NCBI RefSeq assembly: GCF_029960645.1
Contig: NZ_JASBQY010000002.1
Coordinates: forward strand, 196,161-260,160
From: Arthrobacter sp. AL12
Lineage (GTDB): Bacteria; Actinomycetota; Actinomycetes; Actinomycetales; Micrococcaceae
Length of the DNA stretch: 64,000 nt
Direction: 5' to 3'
Positions within the stretch are counted from its first letter, which is position 1. Every line of letters begins with the position of its first letter. Below are positions 50,254-61,119 of this stretch, one piece after another. The notes beneath the pieces were generated by a model. It was given only the letters and a program-made list of their open reading frames with translations, was not told the DNA's origin and did no database searches. The translations under genes were made by a program, and so were the position numbers.

Positions 50254-52029
50254 ATGGAGACTCCGAACACCGATCCGGGCCAGACACCGGCAGAGGGCAC
50301 GGCAGCATCCGCGGGGCAGGCGCACGCCGCCAGCGAACTGTCCGTGGCCGAGCGGCAGGTCAATATCCTCCGGGACAAACTCCGGCACATTGACCGCCAG
50401 CTCGCCGCCGCGACGCAGAACAACTCCAAGCTCGTGGGCATGCTGGAAACCGCGAAAGCGGAAATCCTCCGGCTCAAGAACGCCCTCGACCAGGAGGGCC
50501 AGCCGCCCTACAGCTTCGGCACGGTGCTGCAGCTGAACCCGAAACGCCACCCCTCCGCCGGCAACGGCGGGCAGGCTGCCACCGAGGAATCGGTCGATAT
50601 CTTCAACGCCGGCCGGAAAATGCGGGTCGGGATCAGCCCGCTGGTGAACATGAACCAGCTGGCGGTCGGCCAGGAGGTCCTGCTCAACGAGGCGCTGATG
50701 GTGGTCGCCGGGCTGGGCTACGAACGCGCAGGGGACCTCGTCACGCTGAAGGAGATGCTGGGCACGGACCGTGCCCTGGTGGTCGGCCGGGCGGACGAGG
50801 AACGCGTCATCCGGCTCTCCGGCGCCCTGCTCGCGCAGAAGCTCCGGGTCGGCGATGCGCTCTCGATCGATTCGCGCACCGGCTACGCCCTCGAAAAGAT
50901 CCCGCGCTCCGAGGTGGAGAACCTCGTCCTTGAGGAGGTGCCGGACATCACCTACCAGGACATCGGCGGCCTGGGGCCGCAGATCGAGCAGATCCGCGAC
51001 GCCGTGGAGCTCCCGTTCCTGCATCCGGACCTGTACCGCGAGCACGGGCTCAAGGCCCCGAAGGGCATCCTGCTCTACGGCCCGCCGGGCTGCGGCAAGA
51101 CCCTCATCGCCAAGGCGGTCGCCAACTCCCTCGCCGCCCGGGCCGCCGAACGCACCGGCAAAACGGACATGAAGAGCTATTTCCTGAACATCAAGGGACC
51201 GGAGCTGCTGGACAAGTACGTCGGCGAGACCGAACGGCACATCCGGCTGATCTTCGCCCGCGCCCGGGAGAAGGCCTCCGAGGGCAGCCCGGTGGTGGTG
51301 TTCTTCGACGAAATGGACTCGCTGTTCCGCACCCGCGGCACCGGCATCTCCTCCGACGTCGAAACGACCATCGTCCCGCAGCTGCTCAGCGAGATCGACG
51401 GCGTGGAGCGGCTCGACAACGTGATCGTGATCGGCGCCTCCAACCGCGAGGACATGATCGACCCGGCGATCCTGCGGCCGGGCCGCCTGGACGTCAAGGT
51501 CAAGATCCACCGGCCCGATGCGGAGGCCGCGGCGGACATCTTCAACAAATACATCACCGCCGACCTTCCTTTCCACGAGTCCGACCTCGCCGAGCACCAA
51601 GGCGATGTGCAGGCCACCGTCGACGCGATGGTCCAGCGCACCGTCGAGGCCATGTACTCCACCGACAAGTCCAACGAATACCTTGAGGTCACCTACGCCA
51701 ACGGCGACACTGAAATGCTCTACTTCAAGGACTTCAACTCTGGCGCCGTGGTGCAGAACGTCGTGGACCGGGCCAAGAAGTACGCGATCAAGGACCTGCT
51801 CACCGTGGGCCAGAAGGGCATCCGGATCGACCACCTGCTGCGCGCCGTCGTCGACGAGTTCCGCGAGCACGAGGACATGCCGAACACGACCAACCCGGAC
51901 GACTGGGCACGGATCTCGGGCAAGAAGGGCGAGCGCATCACCTACATCCGCACCATCGTCCAGGGCAAGGCCGGTCAGGAACCCGGCAAGTCCATCGAGA
52001 CGATGCCGAGCACGGGCCAGTACCTGTGA
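50254..52029 (+). CDS. mpa: Proteasome-activating AAA ATPase Mpa/ARC
   Basis: A 591-residue hexameric unfoldase that recognises Pup-tagged proteins and feeds them to the 20S core. The N-terminal coiled coil (about residues 30-75) binds Pup, and the tandem OB domains lie at about 80-230. The AAA domain has Walker [10 protein letters not shown] (about 276-284) and Walker [11 protein letters not shown] (about 347-356). The chain ends in Q-Y-L, the C-terminal tail that docks into the proteasome. The stop codon overlaps the dop start, so the two genes are translationally coupled. It has its own upstream gap of 82 bp after trmI. Confidence 0.97.
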   Translation: METPNTDPGQTPAEGTAASAGQAHAASELSVAERQVNILRDKLRHIDRQLAAATQNNSKLVGMLETAKAEILRLKNALDQEGQPPYSFGTVLQLNPKRHPSAGNGGQAATEESVDIFNAGRKMRVGISPLVNMNQLAVGQEVLLNEALMVVAGLGYERAGDLVTLKEMLGTDRALVVGRADEERVIRLSGALLAQKLRVGDALSIDSRTGYALEKIPRSEVENLVLEEVPDITYQDIGGLGPQIEQIRDAVELPFLHPDLYREHGLKAPKGILLYGPPGCGKTLIAKAVANSLAARAAERTGKTDMKSYFLNIKGPELLDKYVGETERHIRLIFARAREKASEGSPVVVFFDEMDSLFRTRGTGISSDVETTIVPQLLSEIDGVERLDNVIVIGASNREDMIDPAILRPGRLDVKVKIHRPDAEAAADIFNKYITADLPFHESDLAEHQGDVQATVDAMVQRTVEAMYSTDKSNEYLEVTYANGDTEMLYFKDFNSGAVVQNVVDRAKKYAIKDLLTVGQKGIRIDHLLRAVVDEFREHEDMPNTTNPDDWARISGKKGERITYIRTIVQGKAGQEPGKSIETMPSTGQYL

Positions 52030-53699
52030 CCTCGGCTGTGCCCGGCGGGCCGTCCGGCGTGTCCGGCGGGCTGCCGGCTGGCGGTGCCATGCGGGTGATG
52101 GGCTCGGAGACCGAATACGGCATCCACGCCCCGTCCGCGCCCGGCGCCAACGCCACGATGATGTCCGCCCGCGTGATCCAGGCCTACGCCCAGGTGACCC
52201 GGCAGCGTGCCGCCGGGGGTGCCGAGACCCGCTGGGACTACACCGATGAGGAACCGCTGCACGACGCCCGAGGCTGGACGCTGGAGCGCAGCCAGGCCGA
52301 ACCGGACCAGCTCACGGACCAGCCGCCGGTCCTCGACGCCGAGGCGGTCGCCCTGGCCTATGGCCGGCAGGAGCTGGAAGCCGACGGCGAGGACGAGTCC
52401 GGCACCCTGCTGATGAACATGGTGCTCGGCAACGGTGCCCGGCTGTACGTCGACCATGCGCACCCCGAGTACTCCAGCCCGGAGGTGACCAACCCGCGCG
52501 ACGTCGTCGCCTGGGATGCCGCCGGAGACCTCGTGGCCCTCGCCGCGGTGCGGAGGCTGTCCGCGGATCCTGAACTGCCCCCGGTCAATCTGTACAAGAA
52601 CAACACCGACAACAAGTCGGTCTCCTACGGGTCCCACGAGAACTACCTGATGCCCCGTTCGGTGCCGTTCGGCGACATCGTCCGCGGCCTGACCCCGTTC
52701 TTCGTCACCCGCCAGATTTTCTGCGGCGCCGGCCGGGTCGGCATGAAACAGGACGGCTCCCGCCCCGGCTACCAGATCAGCCAGCGGGCGGACTTTTTCG
52801 AGACCGAGGTCGGCCTCGAAACCACGATCCGCCGCCCCATCATCAACACCCGCGACGAACCGCACGCGACCGCGGACAAGTACCGGCGGCTGCACGTCAT
52901 CATCGGCGACGCCAACCTCAGCCAGACCGCCAACTACCTGAAATTCGGCACCACGGCCCTGGTCCTGAGCCTGATCGAAGCCGGCCTGGCCCCCAAGCTC
53001 GAAGTCCACGAGCCGGTCGCCTCGCTGCAGGCCGTCAGCCATGACACCTCGCTCACCGCCACCCTGCGGCTGCTCGACGGGCGCCGGATCACCGCCCTGG
53101 ACCTGCAGTGGATCTACTTTGAGGCGGCCGCGAAGCATGCCCAGGACACCGGCGTCGCCGATGCCGTGGACGGGGACGGCCACACCCACGAGGTGCTCGA
53201 ACGCTGGTCGGCGACGCTGACCGAACTGGGCAACGACCGGGCCGCGGCCGCGTCCTCCGTCGAATGGCTGGCGAAACTCTCCCTGCTGGAGGGCTACCGG
53301 GGCCGCGACGGACTGGAATGGGGCCACGCGCGGCTGGGCCTCGTGGACCTCCAGTGGGCGGACATCCGGCCCGAAAAGGGGCTCTACTACCGCCTGCTGG
53401 CACGGGACCGGATGCAGCGGGTCGTCGACGACGGCGTGATCCAGCGGGCGGTCACCGAGCCGCCGTCGGACACCCGGGCCTTTTTCCGGGGACGCTGCGT
53501 CAGCCGATTCGGGGCCGACGTGGTCGGCGCCAGCTGGGACTCCGTGATTTTCGATGTGCCAGGCCGCGGCAGGCTGCAGCGGGTTCCCACCCGGGAACCG
53601 CTGCGCGGAACCGAGGCCCTCACCGGGGGCCTCTTCGCCCGGCACCGGGAGGCCGGAGCGTTCTTGTCCGAGCTCCTGGGACTCCCTCCCGGTTCCTAG
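52026..53699 (+). CDS. dop: Pup deamidase/depupylase Dop
   Basis: Dop deamidates the C-terminal Gln of Pup to Glu and removes Pup from substrates. The core begins [13 protein letters not shown] at ATG 52089, matching the start of characterised Dop, with the conserved Glu; [16 protein letters not shown] and [17 protein letters not shown] are shared with PafA. The GTG at 52026 (557 residues) overlaps the mpa stop and is given as start, but ATG 52089 (536 residues) is a strong alternative because nothing before it resembles the family. The catalytic fold is glutamine-synthetase-like. Confidence 0.93.
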   Translation: MTSAVPGGPSGVSGGLPAGGAMRVMGSETEYGIHAPSAPGANATMMSARVIQAYAQVTRQRAAGGAETRWDYTDEEPLHDARGWTLERSQAEPDQLTDQPPVLDAEAVALAYGRQELEADGEDESGTLLMNMVLGNGARLYVDHAHPEYSSPEVTNPRDVVAWDAAGDLVALAAVRRLSADPELPPVNLYKNNTDNKSVSYGSHENYLMPRSVPFGDIVRGLTPFFVTRQIFCGAGRVGMKQDGSRPGYQISQRADFFETEVGLETTIRRPIINTRDEPHATADKYRRLHVIIGDANLSQTANYLKFGTTALVLSLIEAGLAPKLEVHEPVASLQAVSHDTSLTATLRLLDGRRITALDLQWIYFEAAAKHAQDTGVADAVDGDGHTHEVLERWSATLTELGNDRAAAASSVEWLAKLSLLEGYRGRDGLEWGHARLGLVDLQWADIRPEKGLYYRLLARDRMQRVVDDGVIQRAVTEPPSDTRAFFRGRCVSRFGADVVGASWDSVIFDVPGRGRLQRVPTREPLRGTEALTGGLFARHREAGAFLSELLGLPPGS

Positions 53700-53788
53700 G
53701 GCCAAACAGTCCCGCAGGGGCTCCGGGCGTGGCAATATGGCTTACATGAAGTCCCTCGCGAAGCAGGGACGGACAGAAGGAGAGAACA

Positions 53789-53992
53789 ATGGCAGGCCAG
53801 GAGCAGCAGCAGCCGCAGTCGCGTGACACCGAGGTCGACGAAGACGTCCCCGCCGCACCGCCGGCCTCCGCGGAGGGCCAGGCATCAGCCGCCACCCAGG
53901 GCGTCGACGATCTGCTCGATGAGATCGACGGTGTGCTGGAGTCCAACGCCGAGGAATTCGTCCGCGCGTTTGTCCAAAAGGGCGGCCAGTAG
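53789..53992 (+). CDS. pup: Prokaryotic ubiquitin-like protein Pup
   Basis: A 67-residue protein tag. It is mostly disordered and acidic in the N-terminal half, with a helical C-terminal part (D-D-L-L-D-E-I-D-G-V-L-E-S-N-A-E-E-F). The C-terminus V-Q-K-G-G-Q ends in Gln, so Dop must deamidate it to Glu before PafA can couple it to lysines. AGGAGAG is found just before the ATG at 53789. It lies between dop and prcB, the standard order, and length is typical of the family (60-70). Confidence 0.97.
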   Translation: MAGQEQQQPQSRDTEVDEDVPAAPPASAEGQASAATQGVDDLLDEIDGVLESNAEEFVRAFVQKGGQ

Positions 53993-54083
53993 CGCACCGC
54001 CCGGACCGCGGCGGCCCAGGGGCGCGCCGGCACGGGGCTGAGGGCCGGAAGCCGTTGATTCACTACGTTGAGGGAGTGCACCA

Positions 54084-54917
54084 GTGCAGGAAACCACCGC
54101 CAACCAGGTAGCAGCCAACGCCACGTCCTCCTTCACCGAACATCTGCAGCGCCAGCGCCCGGACTTGCTGCCTTTCGGCCAGCTGCCCTCCGGCCAGCAG
54201 TTCCCGGCGGGGAACGCAGCCACTCCCCTGCAGGCGCCGCACGGGACCACCATCGTGGCACTGACCTACGCCGGAGGGGTGCTGATGGCCGGTGACCGAC
54301 GCGCCACGATGGGCAACGTCATCGCCAGCCGGCATATCGAAAAGGTGTTCCCCGCGGACCAGTATTCCGTGCTCGGCATCGCCGGCACCGCGGGAATCGC
54401 GCTCGACATCACCCGGCTCTTCCAGGTCGAGCTCGAACACTACGAGAAGATCGAGGGGACACTCCTGAGCCTCGATGGCAAAGCCAACCGCCTCGGGGCG
54501 ATGGTCCGCAGCAACCTGCCCATGGCGATGCAGGGCCTCGCCGTTGTCCCGCTGTTTGCAGGCTTCGACCGTCCCACGGGCCTGGGGCGGCTCTTCTCCT
54601 ACGACGTCACCGGCGGACGGTACGAGGAGCAGGAACACCACACCGTCGGTTCCGGATCGATGTTCGCGCGCGGCGCGCTCAAGAAACTCTGGCGGCCCAA
54701 CCTCCCCGAACCGGACGCCGTCTCCGTCGCCGTCGAAGCGCTCTACGACGCTGCCGACGACGACTCCGCCACCGGCGGCCCCGACCCCGTCCGGCAGCTC
54801 TGGCCGGTGGTGTACGTCGTCAACCGGACAGGTGCCGTCCGGGTTCCGGATCGCGAGCTCGCGGCCATGGCCGGCGCCATCATCGAGTCCCGGGCCGTTG
54901 CCCAGCGGGAGGCCTGA
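54084..54917 (+). CDS. prcB: Proteasome beta subunit PrcB
   Basis: The catalytic subunit of the 20S proteasome. The 277-residue precursor has a 54-residue propeptide, then H-G-T-T-I-V-A-L, where cleavage after Gly54 exposes Thr55 as nucleophile. [13 protein letters not shown] and the following Lys residue of the active site (S-R-H-I-E-K-V-F) are conserved, as is [14 protein letters not shown] 54084 is the start. PrcA follows after one base, so the subunits are translated together. Confidence 0.97.
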   Translation: MQETTANQVAANATSSFTEHLQRQRPDLLPFGQLPSGQQFPAGNAATPLQAPHGTTIVALTYAGGVLMAGDRRATMGNVIASRHIEKVFPADQYSVLGIAGTAGIALDITRLFQVELEHYEKIEGTLLSLDGKANRLGAMVRSNLPMAMQGLAVVPLFAGFDRPTGLGRLFSYDVTGGRYEEQEHHTVGSGSMFARGALKKLWRPNLPEPDAVSVAVEALYDAADDDSATGGPDPVRQLWPVVYVVNRTGAVRVPDRELAAMAGAIIESRAVAQREA

Positions 54918-54918
54918 G

Positions 54919-55626
54919 ATGACCCAGCAGTTCTACGTATCGCCCGAACAACTGATGAAGGACCGCGCGGATTTCGCGCGGAAGGGCATCGCCCGCGGGC
55001 GCTCCGTAGTGGTCATCAGCTGCCGCGACGGGATTGCCCTGGTGGCCGAAAACCCCTCGCCGTCCCTGCATAAGATCGGCGAGATCTACGACAAGATCGC
55101 GTTCGCCGCCGTGGGCAAGTACAACGAGTTCGAGAGCCTCCGGCAGGCCGGGGTCCGGTACGCGGATGTCCGCGGCTACTCCTACGACCGGGAGGACGTC
55201 ACGGCCCGTGGTCTCGCCAGCGTCTACGCGCAGAGCCTCGGGGCGGTGTTCACCGCGGAACAAAAACCCTTCGAAGTCGAACTGGCCGTGGCCGAGGTGG
55301 GCTCCTCCCCGGAAGAGGACCACCTCTACCGGCTGACCTTCGACGGGTCGATCGCCGACGAGAAGGGCTTCATCGTGATGGGCGGCCAGGCGGACAAAGT
55401 CTCAGAGGCCGTCGCGGCGGGCTGGCAGGGCGCACTGGACTTCGCCGGCGCCATCAGGCTTGCGCTGGCCGGCCTCGTGGCGGACAAGGAAACCACCACG
55501 CTGCCGCCGTCGGCCGTGGAGGTGGCGGTGCTGGACCGCGGCTCGGAGAGCAGCCGCGGCACCCGCCGGGCGTTCCGCAGGCTTGAGGACGCAGATGTCA
55601 CGGCATTGCTCGCTGAGGAGAACTGA
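54919..55626 (+). CDS. prcA: Proteasome alpha subunit PrcA
   Basis: The 235-residue alpha subunit that forms the outer rings and gate of the 20S proteasome. [23 protein letters not shown] is the N-terminal gate and helix region. [17 protein letters not shown] and the later core strands are typical, but the N-terminal Thr of catalytic subunits is absent as expected. The C-terminal tail is mixed charge. It is one base after prcB and one base before pafA, so this is a single compact transcription unit. Confidence 0.97.
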   Translation: MTQQFYVSPEQLMKDRADFARKGIARGRSVVVISCRDGIALVAENPSPSLHKIGEIYDKIAFAAVGKYNEFESLRQAGVRYADVRGYSYDREDVTARGLASVYAQSLGAVFTAEQKPFEVELAVAEVGSSPEEDHLYRLTFDGSIADEKGFIVMGGQADKVSEAVAAGWQGALDFAGAIRLALAGLVADKETTTLPPSAVEVAVLDRGSESSRGTRRAFRRLEDADVTALLAEEN

Positions 55627-55627
55627 G

Positions 55628-56992
55628 ATGGACAAGCGCATTTTCGGCATTGAGACCGAGTTCGGGATTTCCTATTCGAGCCCGGAGTCACGCCCACTGG
55701 CCCCCGAAGAGGTGGCCCGCTACCTGTTCCGCAAGGTGGTCAGCTGGGGGAGGTCCTCCAATGTTTTCCTGACCAACGGCTCCAGGCTCTACCTCGACGT
55801 CGGCTCCCACCCGGAGTACGCCACCGCGGAATGCGACGACCTCGCCCAGCTGATCGCGCATGACCGGGCCGGGGAACTCATCCTGGACGACCTGGTGGAC
55901 GAGGCGCAGGAACGGCTCGCGGCGGAGGGCTTCAACGGCACCGTGTACCTGTTCAAGAACAATACCGACTCCGCCGGAAATTCCTACGGCAGCCACGAGA
56001 ACTACCTCATCCCGCGGCGCGGCGAGTTCTCCCGGCTGGCCGAGATCCTGATTCCGTTCCTCGTGACCCGGCAGCTGATCGCCGGGGCCGGGAAGATCCT
56101 CAAGACCCCGCACGGGGCCACGTTCGCGTTCTCCCAGCGTGCCGACCACATCTGGGAGGGCGTCTCCTCCGCCACCACCAGGTCCCGCCCGATCATCAAC
56201 ACCCGCGACGAGCCGCACGCCGACGCCGAATTCTACCGCCGGCTGCACGTGATCGTGGGCGACTCCAACATGTCCGAAACGACGGCGCTGCTCAAGGTCG
56301 GAACCGTGGACCTGATCCTGCGGATGATCGAAGCCGGGGTCATCATGCGCGACATGCGGATGGAGAACCCGATCCGCAGCATCCGGGAAATCTCCCATGA
56401 CCTCAGCGGCCGCGCGCTGGTCCGGCTCGCCAACGGCCGGCAGCTCACCGCGCTGGAAATCCAGCGCGAATACCTGGGCAAGGTCACGGCCTTCGTCGCC
56501 GAACAGGGTGCCCACAACCCCCACGTACCGCTGATCCTGGACCTCTGGGAACGCACCCTCGATGCGATCGAGAGCGGTGACACCAGCAGGATCGACACCG
56601 AAGTGGACTGGGCGATCAAGAAAAAGCTCATGGACAACTACCGTGCACGGCACAACCTGGGCCTGGACGCGCCCCGGATTGCCCAGCTGGACCTGACCTA
56701 CCACGACATCTCCCGAACCCGCGGACTCTACTACCTGCTCCAGTCCCGCGGGGCCGTACGCCGTGTGGTCGATGACACCGCGGTCAAAGATGCGGTGGAT
56801 GCCCCGCCACAGACCACCCGCGCCAAGCTCCGCGGCGACTTCGTCCGGCGGGCGCAGGAACTGGGCCGCGACTACACCGTGGACTGGGTGCACCTGAAGC
56901 TCAACGACCGTGCCCACCAGACCCTGCTCTGCAAGGACCCGTTCCGCAGCGTGGACGAGCGGGTGGACGCCCTGCTGGACTCTATGGGCTGA
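55628..56992 (+). CDS. pafA: Pup ligase PafA
   Basis: PafA couples deamidated Pup to lysine side chains of target proteins using ATP. The 454-residue protein opens with [17 protein letters not shown], the Glu-rich metal/ATP site of the Dop/PafA glutamine-synthetase-like fold, and has [17 protein letters not shown]. It also has [16 protein letters not shown] and the C-terminal domain beginning near [11 protein letters not shown]. It begins one base after prcA. Confidence 0.97.
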   Translation: MDKRIFGIETEFGISYSSPESRPLAPEEVARYLFRKVVSWGRSSNVFLTNGSRLYLDVGSHPEYATAECDDLAQLIAHDRAGELILDDLVDEAQERLAAEGFNGTVYLFKNNTDSAGNSYGSHENYLIPRRGEFSRLAEILIPFLVTRQLIAGAGKILKTPHGATFAFSQRADHIWEGVSSATTRSRPIINTRDEPHADAEFYRRLHVIVGDSNMSETTALLKVGTVDLILRMIEAGVIMRDMRMENPIRSIREISHDLSGRALVRLANGRQLTALEIQREYLGKVTAFVAEQGAHNPHVPLILDLWERTLDAIESGDTSRIDTEVDWAIKKKLMDNYRARHNLGLDAPRIAQLDLTYHDISRTRGLYYLLQSRGAVRRVVDDTAVKDAVDAPPQTTRAKLRGDFVRRAQELGRDYTVDWVHLKLNDRAHQTLLCKDPFRSVDERVDALLDSMG

Positions 56993-57102
56993 TACCCAGC
57001 TTTCCACGTTATTCTGAAGGGGTGCCGTTCGCGGCCAACGCTTGCTTTGCCGCTGGCAGTTGCCCGGCGAGGCGTCCATCCTGCCCCGACGAAAGTTCTT
57101 AA

Positions 57103-58035
57103 GTGCGCCGACTACTAGCAATTCTTCTACCCGGACTGCTGCTGCTGACCGCCTGCGGCGGCGGAGAACCAGCCGCCCCGGAACCCACCAGCCAGTCCGC
57201 CGGCGAGACCGCCAAGCTGGACTCCCTCAAGCTGACGGAGAACGGCGATAAGAAGGCACCCGGTGTTGAATTCACCAAGCCCCTTGAGGTCAAGGAACCC
57301 ACCGTCAAGGTGGTCAAGGACGGCGAAGGTGACAGGGTCAAGGCCAACCAGGTCGCCTCGATCTCCATCGTTGCCCTGAGCGGCAAGGACGGCTCCACCC
57401 TGGAGGACACCTTCCCGAAGGACCCGGAGGAGCTCGAACTGAACGACGCCCTCAAGACTGAGAGCCCCGTCATCTACAACGCCTTCGTAGGCGCTAAGAT
57501 CGGCACCCACCTCGCCCTGGCCGTTCCCGGCGCGGCGGCCGCTGAAGGCGCCGAGGCGCAGCCCACCCAGCTCCTCGTCGTCAAGGTGCTCTCCGCCAAG
57601 GACGCACCCAAGGTCCTGGACAAGCCCGAGGGCGAAACGGTCACTCCGCCCGCCGGCCTGCCGACCGTCAAGGACAATGACAAGGGCATCCCGGAGATCT
57701 CCGTCGAAGGCGTCGCCGCCCCGACCGCCCTCGTGTCCCAGGACCTCATCAAGGGCACCGGCCCCGAAGTTAAGGAAACCGACACCCTCACCGTGAACTA
57801 CGTGGGTGTGGCCCTTGAAGGCGGCAAGGTCTTCGACTCCAGCTTCGACCGCGGCGAGAAGGCCACCTTCCCGCTCACCGGCGTCATCAAGGGCTGGACC
57901 CAGGGCCTGAACGGCAAGAAGGTCGGCTCCCGCGTTCTCCTGGTCATCCCCAAGGACCTCGCTTACGGCGACGAGGGCAAGGGCGATGCGAAGGGCGACC
58001 TCGTCTTCGTCGTCGACATCCTCGGCGTCAAATAA
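57103..58035 (+). CDS. FKBP-type peptidyl-prolyl isomerase, lipoprotein
   Basis: A 310-residue exported lipoprotein with lipobox L-T-A-C (Cys18) after a short hydrophobic signal. Residues about 50-165 look like a degenerate FKBP-like repeat. Residues about 205-310 are a proper FKBP domain with V-N-Y-V-G-V-A-L-E-G-G-K-V-F-D-S-S-F, I-K-G-W-T-Q-G-L-N-G-K-K-V-G-S-R and I-P-K-D-L-A-Y-G-D. It would catalyse prolyl isomerisation of proteins outside the membrane. GTG 57103 has no clear ribosome-binding site. The second, cytoplasmic FKBP gene follows after 42 bp. Confidence 0.93.
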   Translation: MRRLLAILLPGLLLLTACGGGEPAAPEPTSQSAGETAKLDSLKLTENGDKKAPGVEFTKPLEVKEPTVKVVKDGEGDRVKANQVASISIVALSGKDGSTLEDTFPKDPEELELNDALKTESPVIYNAFVGAKIGTHLALAVPGAAAAEGAEAQPTQLLVVKVLSAKDAPKVLDKPEGETVTPPAGLPTVKDNDKGIPEISVEGVAAPTALVSQDLIKGTGPEVKETDTLTVNYVGVALEGGKVFDSSFDRGEKATFPLTGVIKGWTQGLNGKKVGSRVLLVIPKDLAYGDEGKGDAKGDLVFVVDILGVK

Positions 58036-58077
58036 CCACCCGCACCACACCCCAAAGCCACGCTAGAAGGAGCAACC

Positions 58078-58473
58078 ATGTCATTTGGACAGCGCAACAC
58101 TGACCGCCAGAAGCCGGAAATTGACTTCCCGGAAGGCCCCGTGCCCACCGACCTGGTCATCACCGACCTCATCGAGGGCGACGGCGCCGAAGCCAAGGCC
58201 GGCGACACCGTTTCCACCCACTACGTCGGCGTGGCCTGGTCCACCGGCGAAGAGTTCGACGCCTCCTGGGGCCGCGGCGCACCGCTCGACTTCCGCGTCG
58301 GCGTCGGCCAGGTCATCCAGGGCTGGGACCAGGGCCTGCTGGGCATGAAGGTCGGCGGCCGCCGCCGGCTCGAAATCCCCTCCGAGCTGGCCTACGGCCC
58401 GCGCGGCGCCGGCGGCGCGATCGGCCCCAACGAGGCCCTGATCTTCGTCGTCGACCTCGTCGCTGTCCGCTAG
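58078..58473 (+). CDS. FKBP-type peptidyl-prolyl cis-trans isomerase, cytoplasmic
   Basis: A 131-residue minimal FKBP that accelerates cis-trans isomerisation of Xaa-Pro bonds. S-T-H-Y-V-G-V-A-W-S-T-G-E-E-F-D-A-S-W, V-I-Q-G-W-D-Q-G-L-L-G-M-K-V-G-G-R-R and I-P-S-E-L-A-Y-G-P-R-G-A-G-G carry the drug- and substrate-binding pocket of the family. There is no signal peptide. AGAAGGAG precedes the ATG. It is likely cotranscribed with the FKBP lipoprotein gene; a terminator follows at 58527. Confidence 0.95.
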   Translation: MSFGQRNTDRQKPEIDFPEGPVPTDLVITDLIEGDGAEAKAGDTVSTHYVGVAWSTGEEFDASWGRGAPLDFRVGVGQVIQGWDQGLLGMKVGGRRRLEIPSELAYGPRGAGGAIGPNEALIFVVDLVAVR

Positions 58474-58526
58474 CATTCAGCGGAAGTACCGGCGGCCGGC
58501 CTGACCGGACGCCGTCCTGCGTCACG

Positions 58527-58574
58527 AAGCGCGGTAACAATCGGGAAAGTTCTTCCGGCTGTTGCCGCGCTTTT
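58527..58574 (+). terminator. Intrinsic terminator after the FKBP genes
   Basis: AAGCGCGGTAACA (58527-58539) pairs with TGTTGCCGCGCTT (58560-58572) with one G-T wobble; the inner bases extend the stem imperfectly. TTTT at 58571-58574 follows. Confidence 0.8.
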
Positions 58575-58610
58575 GTCAGTTTCGGGCGCGGACTTTAGTA
58601 GCCTTGCGGG

Positions 58611-60659
58611 GTGTCAGCCTCCCGTACCGAACGCCTCCTGAACCTGCTCATCGCCCTGCTCAACACCACCTACGGCCTGCGCCGGAGTGAACTGCGCGAG
58701 AAGGTCTACCACGACACCAGCAGCACCGACGTCGCCTTCGGACGGATGTTCGAACGGGACAAGGGCGAACTGCGGCGGTTCGGCTTCGACGTCGAGACCG
58801 TCACGGACAAGGGCTGGGGTTCGGATGATCCGGCCACCACCCGCTACCGGATCGGCAAGGACTCCAACCGGCTTCCGGACGTCAGCCTCACCCCGGCAGA
58901 GTGCACCGTGCTCATGCTCGCGGCCCAGCTCTGGGAGCACGCCGCCCTCGGCTCCGCAGCGCTCAACGCTGTGCGGAAGCTGCAGGCCTCCGGCGGCCTG
59001 GTCGACGCCGAACTCCCCGCCGGGGTCCAGCCGCGGATCCGCCCCGCGGGACAGGCGTTCGAGGACCTCGTCGCGGCCATGCACGCCCAAAACCCCGTCA
59101 GTTTCCGCTACCTCGCCGGCAGCACCGGCAGGGAAGAGGAGCGGCTCGTGGAACCCTGGGGACTCGGCAGCCGCTTCGGCCAGTGGTACCTCGTGGCCCA
59201 CGACAGGGCCCGGGGGGACAAACGCTTCTTCCGCCTCTCCCGCCTCACCTCCGCCGTGACCGTCCTGGCGCAGGAACGTTTCACCCCGCCGGCGGACTTC
59301 AACATGCGCGCCGAACTGGCCGGGCTGGCGGAGCTGCCGGTCCGGACAGCCGCCGTCGACGTCGAGCCCGGCAGGCTGCGCGGACTCCGCAAACGCGCCC
59401 TTCCCGGCCCCGCTTCCGGCACCGGCCCCGCTTCCGACACCACCGCCGGGCCAACCGCAACCGGCCGGGACCGCCTCGACGTGCCGTTCCGGGACGTCGA
59501 GACGCTGGCCGAGGAACTGGCCTCCTACGGGCCCCTGGCCGTCGCGGTGTCCCCGCCCGAACTCGTCAGCTCCGTACGGCGCCGTCTGGCCGCCGCCGCC
59601 GACTTCGCCGCGGCGCCCGTCCCGCCGGTCGCCTTCCCGGCCATCCCCTCGGCGGCCCCTTACCCTGCGGCCGCCTTCCCTTCGGGGAAGCCCCGGCCCG
59701 GCCGCAAACGCACGTCCGAGGACCAGCTAAGCCGGATGCTCCAGCTGGTGCCGTTCCTGGTGCACAACCAGGGCCTGCACATCAGCGACGTGGCGCAGAA
59801 ATTCGGGATCACCCGCCAGGAACTGGAAGCGGACCTGCGGATCCTGATCTGCTCCGGACTGCCCGAGGGCTACCCGGACGACCTGCTGGATATCCAGTGG
59901 GACGACGACCACGTCACGATCTCCGAGCATCTCGACCTGAACCGGCCCGTCCGCTTCACCGTCGAGGAGGCCTGCGCCCTGCTGACAGGGCTGGAGACGC
60001 TCAACGGGCTGCCCGAACTGGCCGAGGGCAGCGCCCTGGAATCGGTCACGCTCAAACTCATGGCAGCGGCGGGGGAGGAAGGCCTCAAAGCGGCCGCCCT
60101 GTCCGGCCCCGAGGTGGGGCCCGGGAATTCCGCAGCGCTGGAAACAGCGCGCGAAGCCATCCGGACCGGCACCCAGCTGCGGCTGCGCTACTTCTCGCCG
60201 CTGCGGGACACGGTCTCCGAACGCAACATCGATCCGCTCCGGCTTTACTCGCTGGACAACACCTGGTACCTCGAGGCCTACTGCCATTCCGCGCAGGGGC
60301 TGCGCAACTTCCGGCTGGACCGGATCGAAGCCCTTGAAAGCACGGGCCTGCCTGCCTCGGAAACGGCGCCGCCGGGCAGCAGTTTCCCCGTCAAACTCTT
60401 CACCCCGAACGACGACGACACCGTGGTGGTGGTTGAGCTGACCCGCCGCGGCACCGGGCTGGCCGATGAGTACTACGCGGAGCGGACGGCGGAGCTCCCC
60501 GGCGGCGGGCTGCTCGCCGAAATCCGCTTCGGCAGCACCGACTGGCTGCCGATGTTCGTGGCCCAGCACGGCGGGACGGCCCGGATCCTGCAGCCCGAAG
60601 AACTCGCGGCGGCGTCCCGGACGTGGCTGGCCGCCGGCCTGGCCAATTATGAAGACTAG
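58611..60659 (+). CDS. Fused PafBC-type WYL transcription regulator
   Basis: A 682-residue protein corresponding to PafB and PafC joined in one chain. The N-terminal half has the helix-turn-helix S-R-T-E-R-L-L-N-L-L-I-A-L-L (residues about 3-60) and a WYL domain (about 145-230). A linker rich in Ala and Pro lies at about 250-360. The second half starts near 370 with S-R-M-L-Q-L-V-P-F-L-V-H-N-Q and the helix-turn-helix H-I-S-D-V-A-Q-K-F-G-I-T-R-Q-E-L, then a second WYL domain with N-T-W-Y-L-E-A-Y. Mycobacterial PafBC activates DNA-damage response genes. The GTG at 58611 is the start; a strong terminator sits just upstream. Confidence 0.93.
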   Translation: MSASRTERLLNLLIALLNTTYGLRRSELREKVYHDTSSTDVAFGRMFERDKGELRRFGFDVETVTDKGWGSDDPATTRYRIGKDSNRLPDVSLTPAECTVLMLAAQLWEHAALGSAALNAVRKLQASGGLVDAELPAGVQPRIRPAGQAFEDLVAAMHAQNPVSFRYLAGSTGREEERLVEPWGLGSRFGQWYLVAHDRARGDKRFFRLSRLTSAVTVLAQERFTPPADFNMRAELAGLAELPVRTAAVDVEPGRLRGLRKRALPGPASGTGPASDTTAGPTATGRDRLDVPFRDVETLAEELASYGPLAVAVSPPELVSSVRRRLAAAADFAAAPVPPVAFPAIPSAAPYPAAAFPSGKPRPGRKRTSEDQLSRMLQLVPFLVHNQGLHISDVAQKFGITRQELEADLRILICSGLPEGYPDDLLDIQWDDDHVTISEHLDLNRPVRFTVEEACALLTGLETLNGLPELAEGSALESVTLKLMAAAGEEGLKAAALSGPEVGPGNSAALETAREAIRTGTQLRLRYFSPLRDTVSERNIDPLRLYSLDNTWYLEAYCHSAQGLRNFRLDRIEALESTGLPASETAPPGSSFPVKLFTPNDDDTVVVVELTRRGTGLADEYYAERTAELPGGGLLAEIRFGSTDWLPMFVAQHGGTARILQPEELAAASRTWLAAGLANYED

Positions 60660-60685
60660 CCGGTGCGGCGGATAGACTACTCAGC

Positions 60686-61084
60686 ATGCCTTGGTGGTCC
60701 TGGATCGTGATCTGGATAGCGCTCGTTGCGCTGTCACTGTTGTTCTTTGTTGTGCTCGGCGCCCGGTTGTTCCGGCAGTTTATGGCCACGGCCAAGGAAC
60801 TCGGCGAAGCGGGGGGGCGGTTTTCCACGTTGCCGTCCGGCCCGGCCACCTCCGGTTCAGCCGATGTTCATCCGGGCCGCGTAGGCTCGGACGGCGACGA
60901 TGCGGGGGACGGATCCGGTCCGTGCGTAGGACCCGGATCCGCCGTTTTCTCCTCTCCCGTACAGATGGGGCATGACTACCGCGCGGCCAAAATCGCCCGC
61001 CAGGAATCCCGCCGCCGGCGCCGCGTCCAGCGCAAGCGGGACCGCGTGCAGCCCCAGCGGCTGCACGACATCGAATTGACTTAG
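60686..61084 (+). CDS. Small single-pass membrane protein, unknown function
   Basis: A 132-residue protein. Residues about 5-28 form a hydrophobic helix (W-I-V-I-W-I-A-L-V-A-L-S-L-L-F-F-V-V-L), followed by a low-complexity Gly/Ser/Asp-rich part with no recognised domain. The C-terminus is very basic (R-R-R-R-R-V-Q-R-K-R-D-R-V). It lies between pafBC and tatA, a conserved position in related genomes, but the role is unknown. The ATG is 26 bp after the pafBC stop. Confidence 0.8.
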   Translation: MPWWSWIVIWIALVALSLLFFVVLGARLFRQFMATAKELGEAGGRFSTLPSGPATSGSADVHPGRVGSDGDDAGDGSGPCVGPGSAVFSSPVQMGHDYRAAKIARQESRRRRRVQRKRDRVQPQRLHDIELT

Positions 61085-61119
61085 ACGTAGGATGTATTCA
61101 AACGAAAGGACCTCACATT

